Shown here: in pieces, positions 44,602 to 56,909 of the stretch
How positions within the stretch are numbered: position 1 is the stretch's first letter
Layout of the letters: the number at the start of each line of letters is the position of its first letter
From: Paramarasmius palmivorus
Lineage: Eukaryota > Basidiomycota > Agaricomycetes > Agaricales > Marasmiaceae
DNA: 64,000 nucleotides
Assembly: GCA_037176845.1 (NCBI GenBank)
Contig: JAYKXP010000174.1
Coordinates: forward strand, 1-64,000
Direction of reading: 5' to 3'
The notes under the pieces: generated by a model
Told to the model about the DNA's origin: nothing
Databases searched by the model: none
The model's input: only the letters and a program-made list of their open reading frames with translations
Position numbers and translations under genes: made by a program

Positions 44602-45693
44602 CTACGTAGTAGGCTCCTCCCTCGTCCTTAAAGCAAACTCGATATCGGTTGAGAACGCTGTCTCAACATCATCCCTCGACCAAGCTGTCCCATTCGAGAT
44701 ACGATAAAGAATTAACAAAGGTGAAACGCCCTGTTGACTCTGTCAGTGCATCGATAGCCAAGAGAGTAAAATAGCCCTACTGAATACATCGACAGGATCA
44801 CGGAAAAAAATCCATATACCATGATGTTCATCGTTGATAATATAGCAACTATAATCCCTAATACACCTATCGGGAGAGAACTTTCGACGAAGATGACCAC
44901 TAGGCTTTTGTAAAGCTTGGGGACATGCATATTGAGCGTTTCTAGCCTTCGTTTAGCCCTGAGGAGAGGGATAGAAATGAGAGCCGTCAGGAGCAGGTCA
45001 ACACTAGTCGAAGACACGATGTCGAGCAATAGCAGGTTGGCTAAAGTGTGATCGTGGACAGACAACCCAGCGCTTTTGATTATGATTATCGTCGTTGTTG
45101 CTGTTGACAATGTCATATGAATTAGGAATAGTTTGCCATTTCAATGCGGACTTTTACCTATCGATGTGAGGTGAAGTGAGCATGGGAAGATTATAACACA
45201 CAGCCTGGATCCCCAAATAATATAGCAACGGTATATCTGGCGACATTTAATGAGCGATGTGATGAAAGGTGCGAAGCGGGCTCACCGAAAGCGCCGAGGC
45301 CAGAGAACCCGTAATCTTTATCAAGGTGATACCAGAGATATGATGCCAGCCCTTCGCCTGCCAGTACCATGCAATTGGACCTTTAGGGTAATCTCGATGT
45401 TCGATCCATAAACGCCACTCAGTAGAGGCCAAAGTGGCTACAAGGGCGGTTTGGACAAGCAAGACGACGATAATGTAAGTGATATAGAATGCCTTCCTGC
45501 CGAGAGATTTGGAGCTGTCGCGATATAAATTACTGATGGTGCTTAGCCCAAGGTATAATTCGGCCGCTGCTCAAGTCAGTTCCCGCTACGAGAGATATAA
45601 GTATATGTGCTCACCGTAGATCATATTGCTGAGTGCGATACCAACATAAAGACATTCTTCGAACATGCGATCTGAATGAACCTCGGGATCCAT
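44602..45693 (-). CDS. Seven-helix membrane protein, subfamily A, copy A3
   Basis: Starts MDPEVHSDRMFEECLYVGIA at 45693. Exons give 'LVQTALVATLASTEWRLWIE', 'KGPIAWYWQAKGWHHISGI', 'IYRCYIIWGSRLC', 'TATTTIIIIKSAGLS', 'STSVDLLLTALISIPLLRAK', 'ESSLPIGVLGIIVAILST' and a last exon 'GVSPLLILYRISNGTAWSRD' ending at 44602. No frame break was seen, so it is probably functional. Closest to A2 (shared 'IAWYWQA.GW'). The upstream region resembles that of A1. It converges on the F-box gene at 42043-43770. Confidence 0.78.
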
Positions 45694-46979
45694 AGTTCAT
45701 GAGATGATAGGTTGCTGTGATAAAAGGTTTTGACGTTAGGTGAGGGATCGACTTTTATTCTACTACTTCCCGCAGGGCCATCACACAGCCTCAGAGTCTG
45801 AATCAATGTCCCGAACGTGAATCATGAAATCACAGTTCCTGGTCCCAATTCTTGCTGTTAAATGTCCTCGTAAACACAGCAAGAAAAGGATCAAATTTAG
45901 CAAGCAAGGCGTCACAAGTCATACTGCATCGTCATTCGTGTGGTGAAATCTTCATACTACGTACCGCCTGTACGGTTTGAGGAGGCTAGTAGAGCCTACT
46001 GAACAACTGGCAGTAGGGATACTTGTGTTATGACGTCTCTGCTACCGCAGCACACTCGACCCTCTCCAGTACTTCTCACCAACCTCAAATCTGGTAGACG
46101 TCATCGACGTTGTTCGGCTCTGTTGACAATGAGCGCGAAATGTAGCTACAGCATCTAGAGATCAGCGGGGGAGCGGTAAGCAAACGAGACCAATGATTTA
46201 CGAGATATAAAATGAACGTACCTGGTTGTCGTCGATAGCACAGTCCCTTGCTCTCCCGAAGCGAGGGGTTCAACGAGGGGTGGGCGCCATACAACCCAAG
46301 CCTGTGATGGAACAGTCATAGGATACAGAACTTTATGGCACCGGAGCTGGGGATTAGAGTAGTGAAATGGTGTGTTTTTGGGGTGAACTCCTTAAAAGGT
46401 ATATGGGGAACCAAAGGAAACAGCAAAGAAGATAGCGTTACGTTGAAGTTGAGCACCCTCGGGATTTACCGACTAAGCTATACAGTTGCTGGTGCCACTA
46501 TTTGCACCCTTTTGGGAGAATCAGAGGCGAAATTCGGGCGCTGAATAGGCGCTTATTGCAGCCTATCAGTTCTGGATGAAGTCATCTGAACCGTTACAGT
46601 ATCTGGTTTGAAAGAGCTCTTGGGTCATGAATCATCTGCGAGAAGTCTAGATGCGGTAGCGACGCACAGGTGTATCAACCAATCTTGGCTGTATCCGGTT
46701 TCTATTTTGGAAAAGTATGGGACCGGGGAAGGAATGGCAAAGGGAAGGAACGCACCAAAACTCAGTGTTTAACTCAGAGGCCGTACTGAGATGATCGTGG
46801 TATAGGGAAAAATGCGTCACATGTCCGAGCGCTTCTCGGAGGCCGGTTAAAAATTCAGACTCCGACTTCTTCTCTTTTGCTCTCGTCACTGTTTTCCTCA
46901 CGTTTTGCGGGACTCCTCAACCTCTGCGGAACCACCTAGAAGTCCATGACCATCCTTCCTCTGTTAGACTACGTACCCT
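45694..46979. other. Intergenic with duplicated pieces
   Basis: The first 90 bp are the A3 promoter (shared with A1). Around 46750-46860 lies a degenerate copy of the 41320-41780 stretch. A tRNA-like half near 46435-46500 on the minus strand lacks a T-arm. No gene supported. Confidence 0.4.
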
Positions 46980-47510
46980 GTCACTCGTCACGGAGCATCG
47001 GGTACCTCTCGTATTGGAGAATATGGCATCGCTGTGGGTTCTGGAGGTAAATCTGGGTGATATACTTGGGACTGGGAAGGAGACGAACCTGTTGAAGAAT
47101 ATCAGCAGAGCTTGTCTGGGGCTGGTAGGGTTTGAGCTGGTCGCGCCGGTTTATGTGTCTTTGAAGTCAGGGTGTAGCGCTTGCGAAGGTGCTGAAGAGG
47201 ATATCGAGCTGGATAGACAGGTTGGTTGTTATGGTGAGGTTTTTGAGAGTGATGAAGAGTTCGTTGCGTATGTTGGTTTTTGCTCGATTTGGAAAGGGCT
47301 CTAATCCTCTCGTGCAGTGGTTTCAAATCGTCGCCGCCTCGATCTTTTTGTTGTGGCTGATCGGCGGAATGGCGTCTTTGACGAAATTGAGAATTGGGCG
47401 TAGGTTAGACATCTATAGGTCGAAGCGGATCCAGTTAGAGGTCATGAAGGCTATGCATAATCGTGGAGTAGGGACGGAGGATAGGTCAGTGCTTGATTGA
47501 GTCACATCTT
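46980..47510 (+). pseudogene. F-box family 3' relic
   Basis: Reads 'VLENMASLWVLEVNLGDILG' and 'ACLGLVGFELVAP', aligning with 'VLENMKSCIRPVRCLELELG' and 'ACPNLISFSLDAP' of the gene at 57.9 kb. Further on, 'NRRRLDLFVVADRRNGVFDE' aligns with 'NLRRVELLVLADWEKDAFEK' near its end. The middle is missing and the frame changes, and no F-box domain is present. A truncated copy. Confidence 0.55.
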
Positions 47511-47871
47511 ACCGTTATGATATGATATTCTCCTTGTAGCGCGTCTCGTGGATCGCTGTCTTCTTGAAACGATATCTAAATCCTTGTAGAAGAGACCCCC
47601 GTATTCAAGTTGTAACGTAGTATCGACGTGAATGGGCCTTTGACGTGAAGAGATGTGCGCACAAATTCCTCCACTCTGTGAAATCGCGGCAAGGTAGAGA
47701 CAATAAAAACTAGTTCGGCATGGGTGCGCAAATATTCGAGTGCGAGCAATGGGTATGTCTATACCATCCAGTGGCTAACTTCATTGCCAATAAGTTACGA
47801 TATCCGGGGGAATAGTACAACAGCGTCTATACATGTTCCTTTCTGTACGAATTCATTCACGTCCTTTCTCT

Positions 47872-49339
47872 TCAGACTCGGTCGCTGCCGGAGTCCGACC
47901 GGGACACAGTAGACATCAAAGAGTCGAAACTATGACGCCGGGCAATAGGTCGATTCCTTGCTGATATCTCCAGTACCGATCCTGCGGCTGAAGCAGTGGA
48001 TTGTTTGCCGCTTGCACGAAAAGTAGAAACAGCTTCTTCTACGCTAGAAAAGCTGAGGCCGAGTGCAATGCGCGCAATGATCAGTGTTTGTGATATGCCC
48101 TAAAGCGCCACATTAGGATTAAATACTCAATCTTGGATCACACTTACCAGGACATGGATTATTGCTTCTTGAGCGACATCCCCCATAATTACCGCCCACC
48201 TCCAAGCACCAGGGCTGATTATAAACTCGATGATGCATCCTGCATATATTATGAGGATCACTGGGTAAAGTAGTCCCGACTCAATGCTGTGAGAAGAATC
48301 AACTGACCACCGCGACAAGACAGGGGTTTTCACGTACGTGACAGTGATAATAAGCGAGTGCAGACCCCCATGCCTAGGGCCGAGTATGGCTCGTGTTTGT
48401 CGAGATATAAAGACTAAACGTCCAGCTACTTGTGCACAGGGTTAGAAATATGGTTTTACTGACAATTGGGTACTGACCAATGATAACTGTTAGTAACATG
48501 TTTGTGAAAGCAGTACCGAGATAAAGACCGCAATTAATGAAGTTGCCCGAATAGAGATCGAAATTTGGATATGAAACGGCGGGATCATAATCAACATTGT
48601 AGAGGAATTGCGAGAACAGCCAGCCCCCTCGAAAACGGCAGATTACCACCAGAGCGAGAACTATATACTGCGTGTCAATCTTCAGGAGGACAAACAGAAA
48701 CTCCCTACCGTGATTAGCAAAACATAGGATGGTGGGCAGAGCAACCACTTTACGGCTCTTTCCCCACACTAAATAACAACGCCAAAGCTATGACGGTCGT
48801 TTGAGTCCTTCTACTTTCAAGCTCGACTCGGATCAATCACGAACGCACGAGCATAATATCCGCAACCAAGCTGTCATTGTTGTTAAAACTCTCTTGAAAA
48901 TGGAGGAAGGCTCACTTTGCGACGAATAACAAACTCAGTCTTACTACAGGCGCCCTACACCTACAGTTAGCCACTTGATTGGAAGGGATTATCCAGCATA
49001 CATACCATGGATTTATAAATTCAATGCCATTTGATACGAGGGTCACAGCGAGTGTAGCCGTTGACAGACAGAAAAGTGCGGTAAGAAGAAAGACTAGGAT
49101 CTGACGGTTCTCTCGCTTGTGCCTCTTGAGAACGTGGAGACTCTGCAAAAATAGTACGACATAGCATCCTAGGCCAAGTGGTTAGACTAGGATTAATTGG
49201 TGACAAAGTATTGTAGTACCGTAGCTGATACAGCCAAGCTAATCATAAAGTAAGATGAACAAAATACTGCTGTTCAATGCCACGTATTACTTACAAAATT
49301 TCTGCTGGCGAGAGGAACCTCTGGGCGGGGGAGCCTCAT
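47872..49339 (-). CDS. Seven-helix membrane protein, subfamily B, copy B2
   Basis: Starts MRLPRPEVPLASRNF at 49339. Exons then read 'LGCISYGCYVVLFLQSLHVL', 'LVFLLTALFCLSTATLAVTL', 'VVRLSLLFVANLVADIML', 'LWRCYLVWGKSRKVVALPTI', 'ICRFRGGWLFSQFLYNVDYD', 'GLYLGTAFTNMLLTVIIG', 'AGRLVFISRQTRAILGPRHG', 'IESGLLYPVILIIYAGCIIE' and 'GISQTLIIARIALGLSFSSV', ending 'SDSGSDRV' at 47872. Every splice junction inspected keeps frame, so this is the working B copy. It has the '(W/Y)RCY..W' motif after helix 3 and 'TLI..R.ALG' in the last helix, like subfamily A. The long Ser-rich cytoplasmic tail is distinct from A. Function unknown; receptor-like layout only. Confidence 0.78.
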
Positions 49340-50399
49340 GGATGGAGTGTGTTCCTTCTAGCATTGCCATCGAGTGAAGATTATATATGCTCAAAGGCTG
49401 TGCCACATTATGGAACTGCTGCATATGAAGGAAAGAAGACGAAGCAAAGATCACCGCTCCTTCGAGACGAGGATCATCAAGATGAGATGCTCGAAAGATA
49501 TTTCCCCGCGGGGGTGCATATGGTTTGATTTCGTGCAATCAAACAACGGCAAGGTTGAGAGTCCTCGTCACCAACTTGCGTGCCCACAGAGATGCTCAAG
49601 TGTCTACCAACTCTCGGAGACGCGTTTGCGTGAACGCGACTCCATTGAGATGCTCGATAATAGTTACACTGTCCTCATCATCTAGACAAAAGAATTCCGG
49701 GTGATCGTAACCTGATGTCATCCTGATTGCAACAGTGTGGTTACTAGTAGGGGTTCGGGGAAACCGGGGGATGTGTTTGGGTTAGATAGACTATGTAGGT
49801 ACATTGTAGCGACGACGACAGTTAATTAACGGGATTAGGCCGGTTCGGTTTTGTCGAATCTGTATGCAATCGAATCTCCTAGTAACAAGATCGCGATTGG
49901 ATCGCGATAAGTCCTATGACATGCAATGAGAATCAGAAACCAAACGAATCAGCGAGGAATCATAGTGGCTATCTGTGGCTGCGTTCGCAAGCGGTGGTTC
50001 ACTTGAAGTCCAAGCGGAACTGGACCATGGACAGCCCTAGGGCCGCACTTGTCGTGCGCGGAACGGAACGTCATATGACGTCGCGTCACCTAGCGCTTAA
50101 TTTAAAATTTAAAACTCCGCATTCTTCCCTTCTGCCATGGTTATTTTCGTTGGACCCAAACTTGAAAAGCTTGAAATACTTCCTAAATCCCACGCATAGA
50201 CCCAGAAAACTTGGCTTAGACTTCTATACGCTGCTACATCAGGGAGCGTGCCAGAAAGCAGCACCAGGCGCCATTTCAGTTGGGCATCGCGTTTCCTGTA
50301 CTCGCGCTTGAGTTCAATGAGTTGGCATGGTGATTTTACAAGTATCAGAAAGGGTTGTTCTACGAAGGAAACCGTCGGACGTGTTTCTTTCAGTTTCCC
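49340..50399. other. B2 upstream region and spacer
   Basis: The first 200 bp are homologous to the B1 upstream region. Further right, the stretch near 50060-50130 (CGTCATATGACGTCGCGTCA, then an A/T-rich run) corresponds to the upstream blocks near 41735 and 46815, so it is F-box upstream sequence. No gene seen. Confidence 0.45.
49381..49388 (-). promoter_or_regulatory. TATA-like box upstream of B2
   Basis: ATATATAA on the minus strand about 42 bp before the start codon, in a block also conserved upstream of B1. Confidence 0.45.
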
Positions 50400-51440
50400 A
50401 CATTCCCAGCCAAAGCCCATCGAAAACACCCTGCTCAAAGAACTCGTACTATCCCACCGTCTCGATCTCCTTAAATCCTCCTGCTTCCTCCCCCACATAC
50501 AAAGCCTACCTCGACCCGATCCTCTCAGCCGTAGGTACCTAACACCCCGGCAAACCTCGCAAAATCACTCTCATCACAAGAACGAAGCTGAGTATCGCCG
50601 CGCCAGACTTATACAAAACAGCACCGACTCCGATTTTTGTATGTTCACATCCACAATTCGTACCCGAGATTCTATCGTTCATCTTCTCCTTGTGCATATC
50701 TGACCGACTCATCCCTTCCCATTACGCTTCGCTCAACAACGCGTATCCAAATACTGGCTTAGTATCTTTCCAGTTGGATACGCCGTTTTATGCCACGTCT
50801 AGAGACTGTGTGGCCCTTGGGTTTAAGAGGTTGACGAGGGCAGTGTCACATCGGACGGATATGCCGAAGTGGCTTTGACGCGTGGGCATACGGAGACGGA
50901 CGTTCAGAAGAGTGTATGTGTGATGGTTGATCATGAGATGCTTTTGTTCCAGAAGTAGAAGTGTTTTGATGGCAACGGGCTAGGGGATTCGCGTAAGTGG
51001 AGGATGGATGTGAATGTCGGGATCTGGGTGTAGCGCTTGCCAAGATATTAGATAGGCAATCAATGCCGAATCTGAGAGAGCGTGACGAGTGAGACCGAGA
51101 TGTGAGTGTATGACTGTGGCGGTAATGAGGTCGTTATCGAGGGTGAATGACTGGGAAAGATTGGGGGAACTTGACGATGAGTGGTTGGATATGTTGAGCC
51201 TTGTACCTGGGTTGAAAGAGTTGGTTATAGAAGAGTTCGAAAAGTTTACGGTTGTTGCGGAGTTTCCTGGGCGATATGAAATGTTCAACGAGTACGTCGC
51301 ATTTCGTTCCATTCTAAGTGACAAGTGGTGTGCTGCTAATCGCTAGTGTAGTGGTGCCAGGCCTTCGTCGCCTCGATATCTTCGTCCTAACTGGCTGGAG
51401 GAAGGGTGTGTTCAGGAGATCCTTTCTTGAAGCCAGTAGC
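50400..51440 (+). pseudogene. F-box family relic with most of the body lost
   Basis: Near 50440-50540 the relic 'LPPTYKAYLDPILSAVG' matches 'LSPEDKAYFDPILAAT'. Near 51140-51300 the frame reads 'LSLVPGLKELVIEEFEKFTV', matching 'LTIVPGLRDLTLEEFPGFRI' of the gene at 57.3 kb. At 51350-51400 'VVPGLRRLDIFVLTGWRK' matches its last exon. The F-box and most of the repeat region are gone. Confidence 0.6.
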
Positions 51441-51743
51441 GCGTTTAGTGCATCATTGTAATCTTGGAACGATATTTGTACTCCAATCTTGTATTGTAAG
51501 TGTGTTATACGGTCCAGGAACAGAAGAAGACGACGTTCAATTACACAAATAAGCACAAGGCTCCAGCTCAGGTACATTTGCAAACAATCTCCTGACCACT
51601 TCAATGTGCTTACGACAATGCGTAAACACCCTAGCAAGGCCCTCCATATCATCTATCACCCTATCGATATCGATATCCTCGAGCGGTTCCAATCAATAAG
51701 TATCAAGTGGACGTTGAAGCAATCCACGAGCGTATTTGGGGTC
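51441..51743. other. Spacer
   Basis: A minus frame (51314-51652) overlaps the relic and has no motif. Nothing supported. Confidence 0.3.
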
Positions 51744-52605
51744 CTAACGTCGAGGTGGTAGATTCGTCGAGAGTGGGCTAGTCTCATAGTATTCAATCCG
51801 CTTTGGAGATGTATATTGTGAATCATCGTTGAGTTTGATTGAAATGTGACACCAACTTACCAGTGAAATATACTTGGAAGCATCCTCGAATCCAGCTGAG
51901 CCCGTACCAGAGTTATCAGCGTCAATCATCGGGTCAACAATCGACCGAAAACAAGTTGGTATATACTGCAAGATGAGGAGGAATGCCTCCTTGTTCCACG
52001 GCGTTTCGACCTGCAATGTCTATTAGCATTCACCTTGGTAAAAAAAACAAGGCACCTTATCCGCTGTAGTCGGGGCTACCGGCATAGTCCGAGCCGGTCT
52101 AGCGGTCACGTGAGCTCTATCTATGTAGTCATTCCTGTCGTAGCTACCTTTCGCAATCGCATCCACCGCGTTAGCAGCAGCTAGGGCTTCCTCAGCCCCT
52201 CCTGGCCCACTCCACCGCTCCAAAAAGATACGGCAACGTAGACCCCTGAAGGTCCGAAAGTACTTAGATCTCTCCTGGATATCGATAATCACGGAAATAC
52301 AGATCCTCGTCGTTTGGCCAGATAGAGAGCGAAGGAATGATCAATTTGAGCACCATTTTGACATCTTGACCGTCGATTTCGGCAAGCCAGACTTGTGAGT
52401 TGACGTCTTTACCGGATTCGAGACATTTCAGGAGTGTGAATCTGACTGGTTTGTCGAAGGCGATAGGGGGAAGTGGGCGGCAGCATGAATATGTAGTATG
52501 AGGTCGCTTGAGAGTTGAGGTGAAGGCTAACCCTGCTGACAGAGGGGTTTTCCTTGATTTTTTTCTTGGAGAATTGGCATTCGTTGGCGGTATTCTTGTA
52601 CGCAT
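51744..52605 (-). CDS. Hypothetical protein, frame change inside
   Basis: Starts MRTRIPPTNANSPRKKSRKT at 52605. The first part reads 'PVRFTLLKCLESGKDVNSQV' then 'VWLAEIDGQDVKMVLKLIIP', faintly like the N-lobe of fungal kinase-like proteins (a lysine in 'MVLK'), but that frame stops near 52264. The adjacent frame continues 'SKYFRTFRGLRCRIFLERWS' to 'TTADK', is spliced (gtgcctt...attgcag) to 'VETPWNKEAFLLILQYIPTC', then spliced again after 'SKYISL' to end 'STNLPPRR' at 51744. Joining the parts needs a single-base shift near 52275, so it may be a pseudogene or contain a sequence error. Family not recognised. Confidence 0.4.
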
Positions 52606-52952
52606 TCTGTGCCGACCTCCATGGACGGTCTAGACGTCTAAGTCTAACCGCGGTTGACTCTCACATAAGGGTACGTATTATCCCACGGTGTGATCGTCAG
52701 CGCTCTGAGATATACGCAAATAACGCGATTATGCAGCGAGCTTTCACGCAAGTCAGACTGTCTGATTCACCATTCCGACAGGTATGTCCCTCGGTGTACT
52801 TACTCACACTCGTGCTATCAGGGATCCGACGATGAAAAGGGATGAGCCTTGCATAGCTATCTAGGCCCTGCTGGATGTAACTTGAGTCAACGTATTACTG
52901 GTTTGTGCGAATAAATAAAAATCTATCGAAAAGCGATGGATCGGAGCATTTT
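52606..52952. other. Spacer
   Basis: No gene seen. It separates the hypothetical gene's start from the 3' end of the transcription factor gene. Confidence 0.35.
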
Positions 52953-55108
52953 TTATCCCTGTAGCTCGGCAAGAACCTGACCAGCGCGTGAGGCTTGTAC
53001 ACCTGAACCCATCGCATTAGCTCCTTGCACAAAATAAAGATCTGGCAAAAACTCACTCATCATTCCACATCCACTAGCTCCCGCTGGTTTATTCATTGCT
53101 TGCACTACGTCCCTCAGTAGACCTTCAGTCTCCGTTACTCCCATCCAAGACGGCGATGTTTTCAGTTTCTTGAGCTCGTCGACAAGAGCTTGGAATACAA
53201 CCATCCAGATTGGCTATATAGGTATCGTCTCAGTTCGTCTACGTCGCTGACGTGAGGCAGAGTCGAATAGACTTACACCTGCGATTGGATCAAGCATCTC
53301 TGTATCTTCAATATCAGAGATTTTCTGCATAATTCTCACGGCGGCTGTGGCAGAATCTACCACCTTTTGTCGGCTTTGCACTTGTTGATCCACGAAGGGA
53401 CGGTGAAGACGAATATACGCCGCGTGTGCGAGACATTGGGTCACCAGGAGCTTTTTTGGGACGTGATTCCCAACGTTTGTTGTGCTCTGAATGAATCGTA
53501 CGAGGATGGAATCCAGTGTGGAGAATTCCATGGAGGATCGAGCAGTATTGGGGGATCTAGAGATCATATCTATGAAAAGCTCAGTACAGAGAAATTCGAG
53601 AGTCTTGAGGACGTACTATCCCAATGTTTCGACCCAACCTGGGTGGCTTGTTCAAATAAAATCGCCGCTTTGGCATTCAACGTAGGCCAAGACGTCGGCG
53701 AGGCCGCATCGTATGTCCCAGAGGTATCTGTAAGGAAACGAAGGACTGTATGGCTACCAATCGTTTGAACACCAGCCTACCCACGAGTTATAATCAGTCG
53801 GACGAGCAAAGGTTGAAGCAACAGTGACATACACTACTATATGCCTCCATATCCTCTGGCCACGGTGTATCAATCCTTAGTCCCTCTCTAGCGCTCAACA
53901 TGACATTCGAAGGGGAACCGTCGATTGCTGTCCAACAATAATTCAAGGTGAGGACCGCCCAAAAAGCGTTGATCCGCTCGCCTTCCTCGATAACATCAAC
54001 AGGTTGAGGTAGAATCGTATTGGAGCTTAGCTCTGACGAACGAATGGCATGCAGCCCGGCACTGATGGCCAACGACATTGCCGTCGTCATGTGGTATTTC
54101 CCTTCGAGGATTTTAACGTTGTGGAAGAAGTAGCGTGCGATAAGACAAGAAGCTTGGATCATGCATAGAACATTCTGATGATTTGTTTAGTATTCGTGTA
54201 ATGAGAAACTGGACGCTAACTTACTGTGGCCCTTGACACCTCCATTCCAGGCGACATTGTCCCTGAAAGACCTTGAGTGATTGCTTCCAAGGCTCTTTTC
54301 AGAAACGGGGCCTCATATTGCTTGAGGTCCGGGTTTTGCGTGGGAGAAGAAAGACACACTGCCCATAGATATGCAGTATTCAATAACGCATTTATCCCAC
54401 GCTCGGTAGCAGGAACATTCAAAGCGGAATTGGCGAACCGGTCGATGTTGAGGAAGAATCCAATGTGTGGCGCATGTGATATGAATATACGGAATCTACA
54501 ACGTTGGATAGAGCGTCAAGATAATGAAACGACCAAGAACAAAAAAACGTACAGTTGGTTCCGCAACGCTGCGGGTATCTGATCCTGAAACGGCGTCTGG
54601 TCACCAAAAATCAGCTGGTCGATATCACGATCAATGCTTACCTCGGAGGACGACGAGGATACTGTATTGATGGGCTGAGCTTGATACGGGTTATGCAGCG
54701 CGACACCTCCGGAGGCTTCAGTTGGGACAGAAGACTGCCTGCCTGCCGGTCCTTGTTGCTGTAGCTGTTGCAATCTCGCTTCCAGAACCGCAATCTGCTC
54801 TTCCAGCATCTGAGATGGGGTAGACCCTCCATTTGTGTACTCGCAATCTTGAAATTGTTCTGACGAACGAAGACAAGCGTTACACGATGGTCGTGCACCG
54901 TCACATTTCTAGGGGGCGGTAGAGTCAGTCCGAGTCGGTATGGATATTGTCAGTGAGAAAACACGTACGATTTTGCGAATCCTATAAGCATAGATATGTT
55001 AGCTCGTTATCACCCCATAAACTAGACTACTAACCTGCAATTGGTACATGCGCCACCCTTGTATATCGTAGATCCTGGCCTTGCCAATCTATTGATTCGA
55101 CTGCTCAT
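52953..55108 (-). CDS. Zn2Cys6 fungal-type transcription factor
   Basis: Start codon at 55108 (MSSRINRLARPGSTIYKGG). Three early exons rebuild the binuclear zinc cluster: 'CTNCRIRKIKCDGARPSC' then 'NACLRSSEQFQDC', i.e. six cysteines in the Gal4-type order. Next comes a leucine-rich coiled coil for dimerisation ('LEEQIAVLEARLQQLQQQ') and a Pro/Ser linker. The middle has helical segments typical of the fungal transcription-factor homology region ('ASCLIARYFFHNVKILEGKY', 'YCWTAIDGSPSNVMLSAREG', 'AAYIRLHRPFVDQQVQSRQK'). It ends 'AGQVLAELQG' at 52953. It would act in the nucleus as a DNA-binding regulator; targets are unknown. Many introns of about 50-60 nt. One upstream exon could extend the N-terminus, since an acceptor and open frame precede the ATG. 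Confidence 0.85.
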
Positions 55109-56909
55109 ATTGGGCTTTGTATCTGCTGGGAGTCTCTTCCTTTCGTTGGATTTGACCTGAGTAAGAAAGGTACGATGTGAGTCTTTATACCAACTTGTTT
55201 TCCTCCGCGCTAACCTTTCAAAGACCCGTCTTCACTGCATCATTCCGCCCAGCCCGTTTTCTGAACGGATTCCTGCCCTTGCCGTTTAACCTGGTTTACC
55301 CTTTTTGCATGCCGAGTACCCAGGAGCGGGAGAGCAAAATCCGCTTTTGACCGTATCGTAAAAGTCGACTGTTGGTGTCAGCGAACGTGAAGAATGCCTA
55401 GACGTCATGATTGTTAAACCCATGGGAAGAAATTCCTCCATATGGCACGTATGACCGAAAATCGCCCTCTTCACCTGATGCGTCGTGTTCCTCCCGACGT
55501 TTGATTGGATTCAAGATGGAGGGCGGGAAACGATGACATCTATTCTTGAGATACCAGGTTTTGATTAAGAAGGACTCTCTAGCTCTTTGGCAACAGATGC
55601 AGAGGTAAAAGCAAGGTAAAAGATACGGAGGTACTCGTGCGGCGCCTTACGCTTATGAGTAATCCTCGAGTTGTAATGACTTCTCTTTTCAATGTCTCTA
55701 GATTACAATGCAAAGCGAGAAATATTAGTCTAATTCAACGAGCACAGCATGATCAACATCTTACCATAAGATTTGGAATTCCTAAGGACTCCAGTCTGAT
55801 GAGTAACCTCTTGCGCAACAAGATTGATTCCGCACTAGAAGATTATAGATTTTTCAATGAAGAATGCATGAATCGATAACTGTCCCGACATGAGAGCGGG
55901 AAACAGAGAAGGTCTGAACGATGCTCCGCTTGGTAACCGAACTTCCTGATTAGGATTTTGATTTCCCACGTGTTCCCATGGCAAGTCACGCACTCCACGC
56001 CAACTCCACGCGGCGCCCCTTCAATTTTCGCGTCACGGGTATGTAGATTATTCGCATATTGTGCCATCTCGTTTACTTCCTCGTCACAGTGTTCCACCAG
56101 ATAACAGGTACGCACGTTGAGCTATCGGTGAGTATTGTTCGGCGACACGGTTAGGATACGCAGCTTCATGGAACCTGATTAGTGATCTATGACCAACCTA
56201 ACCGGCTACGGGTGGCCAAAATGGCTAAACTATACGTTAGGAGTGTATACCTATTTACTATTAGCCCACAACATGAATAGTCCTGTGTGGCGGGGATTAT
56301 CCAACGAAAACATCTCGGGTGGTTTGAGGTACAGCAGCCAGGATCATAGTCAATGGAGTGGAAGATAACGCAGAAGAAACAGCTTGAACGGGCTCAAATT
56401 CAATCATGGGTTGGACAAGCAGATAAGTGCTAAATGAACGCTTAACACCATTTCGCCGGATGAAGTCAGTTTTCTTTGTAGTTTTTCGGGCTCAGCATTA
56501 GTTCAGGTAGATTTCAAAGGCTCCATTCTCCGGGTAAAGCTATATTGGTATAAGCGTAATGAATACCAGTCCCAACGCTTCAATAAAGTGATGAGACGCG
56601 TTAAACCACCAGAATGCTCATACTAAGGACGCGTTTAGCATCGCCTACTCAGCATTACCAGTTCGGAGCAAATGATACATTGCTTGGAGCTTTCGATATA
56701 CCGTACCGTCCCGTCCCAGTTTGAGAAGCCCGTCTACGGAACGGCACGCAGCGGTGTTTCAGTCTACTATACACTTTGTCCATTGACCACAAGCGACGTA
56801 TGTTTTCCAAGGAGCTATATAGTACGTGTATCAAGGTTGATTTCATCAGAAGCGCTGTGATGATCATCATTGTCAAAGAAGCAAGTCTGTCCAATCACCT
56901 CATGGCTCA
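55109..56909. other. Intergenic, about 1.8 kb, no recognised gene
   Basis: Short frames only. One plus frame (55637-55879) begins at GTG and ends 'DYRFFNEECMNR', without a family match. It may include the promoter of the transcription factor gene. Nothing else supported. Confidence 0.4.

Noticed and set aside
46430..46505. Possible tRNA or tRNA-derived SINE on the minus strand
   Set aside because: A D-arm-like TAGCTTAGTCGGTA occurs without a GGTTCGA-type T-arm, and no poly-A or repeated copy is evident.
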